Assembly (NCBI GenBank): GCA_026122225.1
Contig: JANEZZ010000983.1
Coordinates: forward strand, 186,001-250,000
Direction of reading: 5' to 3'
DNA length: 64,000 bases
Source of the DNA: Heloderma charlesbogerti
Taxonomy: Eukaryota; Chordata; Lepidosauria; Squamata; Helodermatidae
Below are positions 21,600 to 31,990 of the stretch, piece after piece (positions within the stretch are counted from its first letter, which is position 1; the number at the start of each line of letters is the position of its first letter). A program made the translations under genes and the position numbers. The notes beneath the pieces are model-generated. The model did not search any database. It saw nothing but the letters and a program-made list of their open reading frames with translations, and was not told where the DNA came from.

Positions 21600-24500
21600 T
21601 GTTCAGTCGTGTCCGACTCTTCGTGATCCCATGGACCATAGCACGCCAGGCCTTCCTGTCCTGCGCTCTCTCCCAGAGCGTGCTCAAGTCCATATTCATT
21701 GCATCGGTGATGCTATCTAGCCATCTCATCCTCTGCCGTCCCCTTCTCCTTTTGCCTTCAGTCTTTCCCAGCATCAGGGTCTTTTCCAGGGACTTTTCTC
21801 TTTGCATTAGGTGGCCACAATATTTGAGCTTCAGCTTCAGTATCTGTCCTTCCAATGAGCACTCAGGGTTGATTTCCTTTAGGATGGACTGATTTGACCT
21901 CCTTGCAGTCCAGGGGACTCGTAAGAGTCTTCTCCAGCACCACAGTTCGAAAGCATCAATTCTTCGGCACTCAGCTTTCCTTATAGTCCAGCTCTCACAG
22001 CCATACATTACTACTGGGAAAACCATAGCTTTGATTAGACGGACCTTTGTCAGCAAGGTGATGTCTCTGCTTCTTACTATGCTGTCTAGGTTTGCCATAG
22101 CTTTCCTCCCAAGGAGCAAGCGTCTTTTAATTTCATGGCTGCAGTCCCCGTCCGGTGATCTTGGAGCCCAAGAAAATAAAGTCTGTCACTGCTTCCATTT
22201 CTTCCCCTTCTATATGCCAGGAAGTGATGGGGCCAGATGCCATGATCTTCGTTTTTTTAATGTTGAGTTTCAAACCAGCTTTTGCACTCTCCTCTTTCAC
22301 CCTCAACAAGAGGCTCTTGATATCCTCTTCACTTTCTGCCATTAGGGTGGTACCATCTGCATATCTGAGGTTGTTGATAATTCTCCCAGCAATCTTAATT
22401 CCAACCTGTGATTCATCCAACCCAGGATTTCTCACGATGTACTCTGCATATAAGTTAAATAAGCAGGGCGACAATATGCAGCCTTGTCGTACTCCTTTCC
22501 CAATTTTGAACCACTCGGTTGTTCCATGTCTGGTTCTTACTGTTGCTTCTTGACCCTCGTACAGGTTTCTCAGGAGACAGGTAAGGTGGTCTGGTACTCC
22601 CATCTCTTTAAGAATTTGCCAGAGTTTATTGTGATCCACACAATCAAAGGCTTTAGCGTAGTCAATGAAGCAGAAATAGACGTTTTTCTGGAATTCTCTT
22701 GCTTTCTCCATGATCCAGCAAATGTTGGTGATTTGATCTCTACTTCCTCTGCCTCTTCGAAACCCAGCTTGTACTTCCGGTAGTTCTTGGTTCACATGCT
22801 GCTGAAGCCGAGCTTGTAGGATTTTGAGCATCACCTTGCTGGCATGTAGGTTGAACAGTCTTTGGCATTGCCCTTCTTTGGAACTGGAATGTAAAGTGAC
22901 CTTTTCCAGTCTTGTGGCCGCTGTTGAGTGTTCCAAATTTGTCGGCATATTGAGTGCAGCACTTTAACAGCATCATCTTTTAGGATTTTAAATAGCTCAG
23001 CTGGAAGACTGTCATCTCTGCTAGCTTTGTTGTTAGGAATGCTTCCTAAGGCCCACTTGACTTCACTCTCGAGGATGTCCGGCTCAAGTTCAATGAGCAC
23101 ACTATCATGGCTATCAGGGACATTAAAATCTTTCCTGTATAGTTCTTCTGTGTATTCTTGCCACCTCTTCTTAATCTCATCTGCTTCTGTTAGGTCCCTG
23201 CCTTTGTCCTTGATCATGCCCGTCTTTGTACAAAATGTTCCCTTGAGATCTCCGATTTTCTTGAAAAGATCTCTAGTCTTTCCCATTCTATTGTTTTCCT
23301 TGATTTCTTTGCATTGCTCATTTAAGAAGGCCCTCTTGTCTCTCCTTGCTATTCTCTGGAACTCTGCATTCAGTTGGATATATCTTCCCCTTTCTCCCTT
23401 GCTTTTCGCTTCCCTTTCCTCAGCTACTCATCAGACAGCCACTTGGCTTTCTTGCATTTCTTTTTCTTTGGGATGGATTTAGTCTCGTGCCTCCTGAACA
23501 TTGTTACTGACCTCCGTCCATAGTTCCTCAGGCACTCTGTCTATCAGGTCTAATACCTTAAATCTATTCCTCATCTCCACTGTATATTCATAAGGGATAT
23601 GAGTTAGGTCATACTTGAATGGTTTAGTGGTTTTCCCTACGTTCTTCAATTTAAGCCGAAATTTTGCAAGAAGCAGCTCATGATCTGAGCCACAGTCAGC
23701 TCCAGGTCTTGTTTTTACTGACTGTATAGAGCTTCTCCATCTTTGGCTGCAAAGGACATAATCAATCTGATTTCAATATTGACCATCTGGTGATGCCCAT
23801 GTGTAGCGTCGCCTCTTGTGCTATTGGAAAAGAGTGTTTGCTATGATCAGCGTGTTCTCTTGGCAAAACTCTATTAGCCTTTGTCCTGCTTCATTCTGTA
23901 CACCAAGGCCATGCTTGCCTGTTATCCCGGTGATTTCTTGACTTCCTACTTTAGCATTCCAATCCCCTATGATGAAGAGGACATCTTTTGGGGGTATTAG
24001 TACTAGAAGGTGTTGTAGGTCTTCATAGAACCAATCAACCTCAGCTCCTTTGGCCTCAGGGGTTGGGGCATAGACTTGAATTACTGTGATGTTGAATGGT
24101 TTGCCTTGGATATGTACTGAGATCATTCTGTTGTTTTTGAGATTGTACCCCAGTACTGCTTTTCCCACCCTTTTGTTGACTATGAGTGCTACTCCATTTC
24201 TTCTAAGGGATTCATGCCCACAGTAGTAGATATAAAGGTCACCTGAATTAAATTTGCCCATGCTTGTCCATTTTAGTTCGCTGATTCCCAAGATGTCAAC
24301 GTTCAATCTTGCCATCTCATGTTTGACCACCTCCAGCTTACCTTGATTCATTGATCTGACATTCCAGGTTCCTAAACAATATTGTTCTTTACAGCATCGG
24401 GCTTTCTTTTCACCACCAGACACATCCACAGCTGAGTGTCCTTTCGGCTTTGGCCCAGCCGCTTCACTCTTTCTGGCGCTACTTGGAAATACCCTCTGCT

Positions 24501-24757
24501 CTTCCCCAGTAGTATATTGGACACCTTCCGACCTGAGGGGCTCATCTTCCGGCATCATCTCTTTTAGCCTTGTGATACATTCCATGGGGTTTCTTGGCAA
24601 GAATACTGGAGTGGGTTGCCATTTCCTTCTCCAGTGGACCACATTTTGTCAGAACTCTCCGCCATGACCTGTCCATCTTGGGTGGCCCTGCATGGCATAT
24701 CTTATAGCTTCACTGAGTTATGCAAGCCCCTTCACCACAACAAGGCAGTGATCCATT
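21600..24757 (-). mobile_element. Full-length BovB (RTE clade) LINE, decayed
   Basis: A 3158-bp element flanked by a perfect 12-bp duplication. On the minus strand the order is 5' leader, APE-type endonuclease (about 24400-23820: LGTWNVRSMNQGKLE, SELKW, GDWNAKVG), linker, reverse transcriptase (about 23286-22133: FIDYAKAFDCVDH, GVRQGCILSPCLFNLYAEYI) and the C-terminal BovB signature (about 22119-21600: RRGRQRMRWLDSITDAMNMD, MVHGITKSRTRLN). The frame is broken several times, notably between 23820 and 23286. The palm motif reads YADG rather than YADD near 22365, so a catalytic Asp is lost. BovB is known for horizontal spread between squamates, ruminants and others. Not autonomous. Confidence 0.95.
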
Positions 24758-24769
24758 ATTATGTACTGT
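24758..24769. repeat. Right target-site duplication of the full-length BovB
   Basis: ATTATGTACTGT, identical to 21588-21599. Confidence 0.85.
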
Positions 24770-25073
24770 CCCACCCACATTTTGGTATAATCTTTCTGTG
24801 GCATTCACATATATAGTAAATGTTTGTGTTTACAGAGCAATAGTCTGATAGCAGATGGCAATTTTTCCCCAGGCATTTCTATTTACAATGCAAGGTTTCC
24901 ATCTACTCCATCCAAACCAATGATGCTCAAGCTGGCTTGCTGTTACTACAAAAAAGCTTGTTTCTGGCAAGTAGTAACTCATGGTATGGATTGTAATTAC
25001 GCAGTTGGTTAGTAGTTTTCTTTCATCTTGAATTCCGTTTCTAGTGACTATCTCAAAGAGACAGAGACAAGTA

Positions 25074-25310
25074 GGTTTTTTTTATTTACTGCATTTATAT
25101 CCCACCTTTTTTCCTCTTGCCAGAAATCCAAGGTGGCACACATAATCCTCCTCCTCTCCATTTTTCCCCACAACAACAACCCTGCGAGATAGGTTGGGCT
25201 GAGAGTGACTGGCCCAAAGTCACCCAGTGAGCTTCCATGGCCAAGTGGGGACTAGAACCCAGATCTCCTGGCTACGAGTCCAACATTTAAACCACTACAC
25301 CACACTGACT
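25074..25310 (-). mobile_element. CORE-SINE (MIR-like), copy 2
   Basis: Same architecture as the copy at 7713-7960: minus-strand tRNA-like head (AGTCAGTGTGGTGTAGTGGT), B-box region, CORE segment with GGTGACTTTGGGCCAGTC, and L2-like tail with GGGATATAAATGCAGTAAAT. Confidence 0.85.
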
Positions 25311-26016
25311 ATTCTGTATTTTTCCCCCAACCCTCCCTCTGCATAGCTGCATTGCTTTTTCTAACCTCTAAAGCCATTTATTACAAGACTTAGTCACCAT
25401 ATTTTAATGAGTTGTGCAGTTGGGTGATAGTCATGATTGAAAGACAACGTATAGTTTTCTGTAGGCTTTTATCTCCCACTGCTAGCGCCACTCCAAGTAT
25501 GAATCAACAAAAATCTAAGGTTGTTACATGGATCGATTGCACTAAGATGTCTGGTGCGTAACAATTTCCAAAGTTAAAAAAATTAGGCGACAAGTGTCAA
25601 GTTAAAACTGAATTCAGCAGAATTCGGATACTACTTTTTGATAGTGTGGTTGGTTTTGACGATCCGTATCACTCAGTTGCAGTTGGGTAGCTAGTCTGCA
25701 GGTCGACTTAGGGTTGTGCCCAATGTTGGCCCGACTTAGAGTAGACCCATTGAAATGAATGGGAGTGGATGCTTATTTTGAGGCAGTATCATTTGGGGGG
25801 TCGGGAACGTGGGGGAGAACCAGATCCGTAGCAGTTTAACGATGTCCTTTATTTCACAAGACCCCTACTACCTCTGAGCTCCTTAGAAGAGGCTTTGTGG
25901 TTCCACAATAACCTCTTACACAAGCCAATCTAACAACGCTGAAGTAGCCCTCTTTCCTGTAGGATCTGCTAGGCGAGGCTTAAGGGAGGGGTTGGGGAGG
26001 ATCCTGTTTGTTTTTT

Positions 26017-26298
26017 TTAACCCGGCAGGCTACGATCAAATTGTGCCTGGACGCAAACCGAGGCTGCTCCCTCCCTTGTCAACTTGAGGTTGTCGGGTTG
26101 CAGGGAAAGAGCGAGCATGTGATCGCCTGAATTGAATTCGCTCGCTCTTCGCTTTGCCATGGTGTGGCAGCAGCTCGGAGAGCAATGGAGGCTGCTTGAG
26201 AGACGGGGCTGCTGGGCGGCTGCTGTTGCTTGCTGGATCCAACGCAAAAGGAAAAGCCCAGCCAAATTTCCCGTCTCCAAATCAAGGATCGGAACAAG
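26017..26298 (+). promoter_or_regulatory. CpG-enriched candidate promoter and non-coding first exon of the next gene
   Basis: About twenty CpG dinucleotides fall within 310 bp here, while the flanks are CpG-poor and AT-rich. The block ends in GGAACAAG followed by GTAGGACC, a usable splice donor at 26299. Open frames cross it on both strands but none resembles a known protein. In vertebrates the gene after CEP135 on the same strand is CRACD (KIAA1211), whose 5' exon is non-coding and followed by very long introns; assigning this block to it is inference from synteny. A polyadenylated or unrelated CpG island remains possible. Confidence 0.4.
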
Positions 26299-26319
26299 GT
26301 AGGACCGTCGCGTTCCGAG

Positions 26320-27690
26320 ATTTTCTTTTGTCTTTCTTCGTGGTGTTTAAAAAAAACATCGATCAAGAGCAGAAGTTTGGGTTGCAGTCCCTCCCTTGTG
26401 TTCTGACCTTGTCAGTTTCGGGCGTTAGCACCTTCGTGCTATTTAACCCCCTGGAATACTTGTCTTGCCTTTCACAGAGGGCTCCATTCACGTCTATTGT
26501 TATCCCGAAGGCTGGTGTCTCCTTGGGCGCTGCGTTTGCATGAAAGGCTGCCTGTGCTCACTGTCAGTCAACCTAGGGGATGTGTCAGTTTTCTGAAAAG
26601 ATGGTATTTCTTGAGCAGCGAAAGGCAGCTGCTGTGATGAAGACCGGGGGTGGGGGCGGGGGGCGGTGAGCTACAGTCACATTGGCAGCTCTCCTAAAAG
26701 GATTAAATAAAACCAGCACTGTGGATGTTGGCAGTATTTCCCTGCCATATAGACTTCCAGCGTGTGTGTGTGCCAATGTATATTTTTCCTTTTTTTTTTT
26801 TTCATTTGTAGCATTTTCTTTGAATCTTGCATTCATTTTCCTAGAGGCAGAGAAAGAGATGACTTTTGTTGCTTCCTATACCCCTCTCTCCACCCACCCT
26901 CCCCACCTCCAGAACTGCACTGCTTTGTCTAACCTTCTCTGAAGCCATTTATCATAGAACCCGGTCACCATATTTTAATGAGCTCTGAAATCTGCTAGTT
27001 GTCATGGTTGAAAGATAGATGGTCATGGTATAGTTTTCTGTGCACTTCCCCCTGCTTACCCCCCCGCTTACCCCCCCCCCCGCTTACCCCCCCCCCAAGT
27101 GCACTAAAGGTTGCACTGCCAAGAATGGGAAACCAGTTTCCATCTCGGCTTGTCATTCATGATTTTAAAAAATCTACCATAGGTGGGCTTGTCATTCTTG
27201 TTTTTTAAAAACAAGTTAATTTCTTATTTTCCCCTTCCAATACTGGGATGTCTGAATGGCACAAATGGTACTGTTTCAAAAAGCAGGTTAAAAAGAGGCA
27301 TGAATTCATGGAAGAGTTTTGCAAACATTCTTCGGAATTTAGAAAAGGTCCTGCTTTAGGTGATCATCTGCAACGGGTTAAAAGAAAAGTAGAAACCACA
27401 ACCATACATGTTGAAATTTTAATATGGTTAACAATACTGCTGCTGAAATTGAGCTGCCAGGGGAGGGGAAAAGGTTAGTAGAGAGAAGGGAAAGTGCCCA
27501 TGACAACTACAACAATGAATACTTTAAAGCCAGTTCTTAACTGGGGTTTCCCCCATGCCCTTCCTAAAAGAGGTACCTGCGTGATATCAGTAAGGGTGCA
27601 TTTTAGGGATTCAGTACTAGAATTCCTAAATCAATTTCATTTAGGAAAAAAAATCTTAAGAGCAATTTTAGAACCAGCTAAAATGCTCAC
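26320..27690. other. Non-coding stretch with poly-C tracts
   Basis: Possible first-intron sequence. C-runs interrupted by GCTTA at 27059-27097 form a short tandem (CCCCCGCTTA) repeat. No coding exon is recognised; a 76-codon open frame at 27248-27478 has no similarity I can name. Confidence 0.45.
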
Positions 27691-27810
27691 TATTTAATTT
27701 ATTTACAGTTATTTATATTCTGCCCCTCCTTTGAGGATACATATCATTCAAGTACACAAGTAAGATTAACAAATACATTAAAAACAACACACACACACAC
27801 ACACCAGTGT
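27690..27810 (-). repeat. L2-like LINE 3' tail with (CA)n
   Basis: ATTTATATTCTGCCCCTCC with a following AATAC/AAAACA region looks like the antisense L2 terminal region seen elsewhere in the window. It is followed by (CA)11 at about 27786-27804. Confidence 0.4.
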
Positions 27811-27859
27811 GTATAACAAGTCATCAGAATTTCCCAGAGGCAGGCCAGCTGAGGTAGGC

Positions 27860-28030
27860 TCTGAGGTGGCCTTTGCCTTGCCTGCCTGCCTGCTTCTTTC
27901 TCCTCCCACCTCAGAGCCTGCTCCAGCTAGACTGTCCCCTGTCTCCCATAGGGCCATTTATTACCAAATGCCCTGTGGGAAGGACTCCAGGAGAGAGAAT
28001 GCAGTTGGTCCTAATGAAAAATAGTACCTC
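27860..28030 (+). repeat. Diverged relative of the 3430-3735 tandem unit
   Basis: GGGCCATTTATTACCAAATGCCCTGTGGGAAGGA here corresponds to the complement of the intronic tandem units near 3646. Forward translation HRAIYYQMPCGKDSRRE mirrors HRAIYPQLPCGKYFRRG from the minus strand at 3.6 kb, so the two are copies of one dispersed repeat. Confidence 0.5.
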
Positions 28031-28423
28031 AGTGTGACAATAAAGAATGTTCATGTTACTCTTGCCAGTATCAGGAAATGATGAGATATTCACTATTTGG
28101 GGGTGGGGGAGTAATCAAAACAAACAAAATCATTATGGAATTAAGAAGCATTATATCTTTTATGTGAATCCATCTCTCCTAACATTCTGTCTGACTAGAT
28201 TTGATCAGTGAGAAAGCGGGCAAGAATCTGCAGATGCAGAATTCAACCAAAACATAGAGCGGCTGAAAAATATTTCCTCTACAATTAATTGCTAAGGTCA
28301 AGACACTTGAATAACATCGTGGTGCTTCCAGAAAACATGTAGGATGGGATCCAAGTAACATTTAGGTGTGCCCAATGGGATTTTTACACTTTATTTTATT
28401 TATTTATTATTAAATTTATTAAT

Positions 28424-28458
28424 CGCCCATCTGGCTGGTCACCCAGCCACTCTGGGCG
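28424..28458 (-). other. 3' terminal hairpin of the L2-clade LINE
   Basis: CGCCCATCTGGCTGG and CCCAGCCACTCTGGGCG pair around a three-base loop with one or two mismatches, just inside the AT-rich tail. L2/CR1-type elements often end in a stem-loop used by their reverse transcriptase to recognise template RNA; that role is inferred. Confidence 0.6.
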
Positions 28459-28526
28459 ATGTACAACATACAATAAAACAGTTTAAAACAATAAAATTCA
28501 ACAATAAAAACATTTTCTAAAATACC

Positions 28527-29875
28527 CTAACCCACCCCAAATGCCTGCCTGAACAACCACGTTTTTAATGCACGACGGAAGCTCATAAAAGAGGGGGCAT
28601 GACGGAGTTCCCTAGGGAGGGAGTTCCACAGAGTGGGGGCCACCACAGAGAAGGCCCTCTCCCTCGTCCCCACCAGTCTAGCTGTCCTGGCTGATGGGAC
28701 AGAGAGAAGGCCATCTGAGGCTGATCTTGTTAAGCAGCCTGTCTGGTGCTGCTGGAGGCTCTCCTTAAGATAGGCTGGGCTGGAACCATATAGGGTTTTA
28801 AAGGTCAAAACCAACACCTTGAATTTGGCCCGGAAAACAACTGGTAACCAGTGCAACTCCTTCAGCACTGGAGTGATGTGATCTCGCCGGCGGCTGCCTT
28901 TAATCAGGCGAGCCGCTGCGTTCTGTACCAGTTGCAGTTTCTGAACCGTCTTCAAGGGTAACCCCACGTAGAGCACATTACAGTAGTCTAAACGAGAGGA
29001 GACCAGGGCATGTACTACCAATGGGAGCAGATGGTCGGGAAGGGGCGCAGCCGCCATGTCAGATGGAGTTGATACAGCGCTGTCCGGCTCACAGCTGACA
29101 CCTGAGCCTCCATGGACAGCTGGGAGTCCAAAGTGACCCCCAGGCTGTGGACCTGGTCTTTCAAGGGTAGCCGTACCCCATTCAACACCAGGTCAACATC
29201 CCCCAGCCTCCTCTTGTCTCCCACCAAAAGTACCTCGGTCTTGTCAGGGTTCAGCTTCAGCTTATTCCTCCTCATCCAGCCACTCACCGTCTCCAGACAT
29301 TTGGACAGGGCTTCTACGGCCAACCTTGGTGAAGATTTGAACAAGAGGTAGAGCTGCGTGTCATCCGCATATTGATGACACTGCACCCCAAACCTCCTGA
29401 TGATAGCCCCCAGCGGCTTCACATAGATGTTAAATAGCATTGGGGAGAGGATGGAACCCTGTGGCACCCCACAAGTAAGTGGCCACGGGTCCGAAACCTC
29501 CTCTCCCAGTGCTACCCTCTGGTACCTGCCGGAGAGGAAGGACCGGAACCACCGCAATACGGTGTCCCCAATGCCCAACCCCTCCAGGCGGTCCAGGAGG
29601 ATGCCATGGTCAATGGTATCAAAAGCCGCTGAGAGGTCGAGGAGAACAAGGAAGGAGCATTCACCCCTATCCAGAGCCCTCCTCATATCATCCACCAAGG
29701 CGACCAAGGCCGTTTCTGTCCCATGCCCAGGCCTGAAGCCTGACTGAAATGGGTCTAGATAATCAGTTTCTTCCAAGTGTGCCTTCAACTGCACCGCCAC
29801 CACCCGCTCAATCACCTTGCCCAAAAATGGCAGATTTGAGACTGGGCGAAAGTTGTTCAGAACTTGTGGATCCAA
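28527..29875 (-). pseudogene. L2-clade LINE ORF2, reverse-transcriptase portion with one frameshift
   Basis: Two overlapping open frames, 29875-29015 and 29057-28527, together cover fingers, palm and the L2 C-terminal domain. The palm YADD is intact. The switch of frame lies within about 29015-29060, where the upstream frame becomes nonsense and the downstream one begins LPDHLLPLVVHALVSSRLDY. Part of the LINE at 28388-31990. Confidence 0.85.
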
Positions 29876-29887
29876 GGAGGGCTTCTT

Positions 29888-31642
29888 TCAGAGCGGTCTT
29901 ATCACTGCCTCCTTGAGGGCTGATGGCATCACTTCCTCCTCAAGGGAGGCGTTCACCACCGCCTTGATCCCCTCACCCAGTCTCTCTCTGCAGCCCATAA
30001 TGAGCCAAGATGGGCAAGGATCAAGTAAGCAGGTGGTCGGCCTTACAGATGAAAGCACCTTGTCCACTTCATCAAGAGGAAGAAGCTGGAACCGATCCCA
30101 CAAAACCTTTTTGCCACAGGCCGCCTCTTGCTCACTAACTGTATCCACAGCGTGCAGAGTAACACACCTAATCTGATCAATTTTATCTGCAAAGTGCCTT
30201 GCCAAGGCCTCACAGGAGGCCTTAGAATGCTCCAGTGGTTCCGGAGCCACAGGACCGACCAGGCTCTGGACCACTTGGAACAGCCTCCTGGAACAGCACT
30301 CTGCAGACGCGATGGAGGCAGCATAATATTCCTTTTTTGCTGCCTTCACCGCCACGTGATAGGCTGAAGATACAGCTCTAGCCCGTGTCTGATCGTCTTT
30401 GGAGCGAGACTTCCGCCACCGGCACTCTAGCCGTCTCATCTCCTGTTTCAGAGCTCGTAACCGCGGATTGAACCATGGTGCAGTCCAAGCCCTGTTCAGG
30501 GGGAGAGGGCATTTCGGAGCCACCTGATCTAATGCCCCAGTGATTGCGGCATTCCAGCCACCCACCAGGGTCTCGACCGAGTGGCCGTTGGCGTGCCCCA
30601 GAGAATCCCCAAGCGCGTTCAGGAATCCATTTGGATCCATAAGATGCCTGGGGCGGACCATTTTAATGGGTCCTCCACCCCTGCGGAGGGGTTGTGGAAC
30701 CGAGAAGTCCAACGTCACCAGATAGTGATCTGACCATGACAAGGGGGTGGTGGATATACCCCCGACTTCCACATCACTCCCTGCTTCTCCAGAAACAAAC
30801 ACAAGGTCTAGTGCATGACCAGCTACATGGGTGGGCCCAGTTAGAATATGGTGCAGCTCCCAGGAGGCCATGGTCTCCATGAAGTCCCGAGGTGCTCCTG
30901 TGAGGATGGCCTCTGAATGTACGTTGAAGTCCCCCAACACCAATAAGTTAGGGGACTGCACACGCACATCAGAGACCACCTCAAGCACCTCGGCCAGGGA
31001 GTCAGTCGTGCAGCGGGGTGGACGGTACTCGAGCAGAATCCCCAGACTGCCCTTCGGGCCCAACCTCCAGTACATGCACTCAACAACCTTGGTCTCCCGG
31101 AGAGGGGGTCTGGTGAAGACCAAGGACTCTCGGTAGATAACAGCCACTCCCCCTCCCCGATCCCCAGCCCTCGGCTGCTGTGCACACGAAAATCTGGCTG
31201 GACACATGGCTACAAGGGTTGGAGCAGCAGCCTCGGCCAGCCAGGTCTCCGTAATACATGCCAGGTCTGCACCCTCATCCAGGATCATGTCATGGATGAG
31301 GGAGGTTTTCTGGGTAACAGACCTGGCATTGCAGAGCAGCAAACGAAGGCCAGAAGATGGGGTCATGCCTCCCCCAGCCATCCTTTGGCTCTGGACAGGC
31401 CCGGAGCAGGGGACAGATATTACACATCTCTCCCTTGTTCCCCTTACCTGGCATGGCCTGCCCCTAGCGCTCCGCCAGCGCCTGCTGCCCAGCCTCAATA
31501 TCTTCTGGCCCCCAACACTCCCCCCACTGCCTCCATCAGGTGGACACATGCCCCCTCGCTCCCGCCTATCAGGCAGGCTACCCACCCCTAAAAACACAAC
31601 AAAATCCCACAGAAACACACACATACACACACACACATACAA
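29888..31642 (-). CDS. L2-clade LINE ORF2, endonuclease portion, ended by an in-frame TGA
   Basis: A 584-codon open frame. The first 95 or so residues are low-complexity and may be read-through of 5' leader; a more likely start is the Met just before the segment beginning GGGMTPSSGLRLLLCNARSV. The APE-like endonuclease motifs ETW, GDFN and SDH are all present. The C-terminal third is the linker before the reverse transcriptase. The TGA at 29888-29890 cuts it off from an otherwise in-frame polymerase whose next readable codons resume 12 nt later. Confidence 0.85.
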   Translation of the reverse strand: MYVCVCMCVFLWDFVVFLGVGSLPDRRERGGMCPPDGGSGGSVGGQKILRLGSRRWRSARGRPCQVRGTRERCVISVPCSGPVQSQRMAGGGMTPSSGLRLLLCNARSVTQKTSLIHDMILDEGADLACITETWLAEAAAPTLVAMCPARFSCAQQPRAGDRGGGVAVIYRESLVFTRPPLRETKVVECMYWRLGPKGSLGILLEYRPPRCTTDSLAEVLEVVSDVRVQSPNLLVLGDFNVHSEAILTGAPRDFMETMASWELHHILTGPTHVAGHALDLVFVSGEAGSDVEVGGISTTPLSWSDHYLVTLDFSVPQPLRRGGGPIKMVRPRHLMDPNGFLNALGDSLGHANGHSVETLVGGWNAAITGALDQVAPKCPLPLNRAWTAPWFNPRLRALKQEMRRLECRWRKSRSKDDQTRARAVSSAYHVAVKAAKKEYYAASIASAECCSRRLFQVVQSLVGPVAPEPLEHSKASCEALARHFADKIDQIRCVTLHAVDTVSEQEAACGKKVLWDRFQLLPLDEVDKVLSSVRPTTCLLDPCPSWLIMGCRERLGEGIKAVVNASLEEEVMPSALKEAVIRPL

Positions 31643-31680
31643 ACCAAAAAAACAATTAAAAGCCCCTTAAAAGTAATGCA

Positions 31681-31990
31681 AGGCCGGAGTCCACAGGGAA
31701 GGCCTGGTGGTGGTGGTGGTGGCGGTGGCAGCAGCAGCAGCGGCGGCGGCAGGCCCAGCAGCAGCAGGCGCGCCTCTTCCCCGGTGGTGGTGGTGGTTGC
31801 AGGCCCTGGCTCTCCCAGGCCACCTCAGCCAGCCAGCTTATGTAGCCCCTCCAGGGAGGGGCAGGTGGAGCAGCACAGCTGCCTCAGTACCTGCGGGCTT
31901 GGTCCTGCAGGGACTGGCAGTCTGCCAGGCAGAAGTCCACAGGGAAGGCCTGGTGGTGGTGGTGGTGGTGGTGGTGGCGGCAGCACTTCT
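31681..31990 (-). repeat. GC-rich repeats at the 5' end of the L2-clade LINE
   Basis: AGTCCACAGGGAAGGCCTGG occurs at 31688 and again at 31934, 246 bp apart, each followed by a (GGT)n run and a GGC-rich stretch. The two copies look like tandem 5' leader units of the LINE. Long frames across it (Pro-, Val- or Gly-rich) are not genes. Confidence 0.7.

Larger units (their letters stand above)
28388..31990 (-). mobile_element. Nearly intact L2-clade LINE with endonuclease and reverse transcriptase
   Basis: About 3.6 kb. On the minus strand, residues encoded from about 31360 to 30680 form an APE-type endonuclease (LLLCNARSVTQK, CITETWL, GDFNVH, WSDHYLV, all catalytic motifs present). Reverse transcriptase follows at about 29860-29230 (FLVLLDLSAAFDTIDH, CGVPQGSILSPMLFNIY, QYADDTQLYL, catalytic YADD intact), then the C-terminal region to 28527 (SRLDYCNVLYVGLPLKTVQK, ELHWLPVVFRAKFKVL). 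Only two lesions are seen: an in-frame TGA at 29888-29890 between the two domains and a frameshift near 29040. The 3' end holds a hairpin (28424-28458) and an AT-rich tail; the 5' end holds GC-rich tandem repeats. A recently active copy is inferred from this low decay. Confidence 0.9.

Noticed and set aside
21599..23482. Plus-strand frames of 97 to 184 codons over the BovB
   Set aside because: They are mirror frames of the minus-strand BovB polymerase.
26154..26543. 129-codon frame as the start of a protein
   Set aside because: No similarity, and the frame runs straight through a good splice donor at 26299; a non-coding first exon is the better reading.
29888..31642. 584-codon open frame as a host gene
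   Set aside because: The motifs are those of an L2-clade endonuclease, and the downstream frames are the polymerase of the same retroelement.
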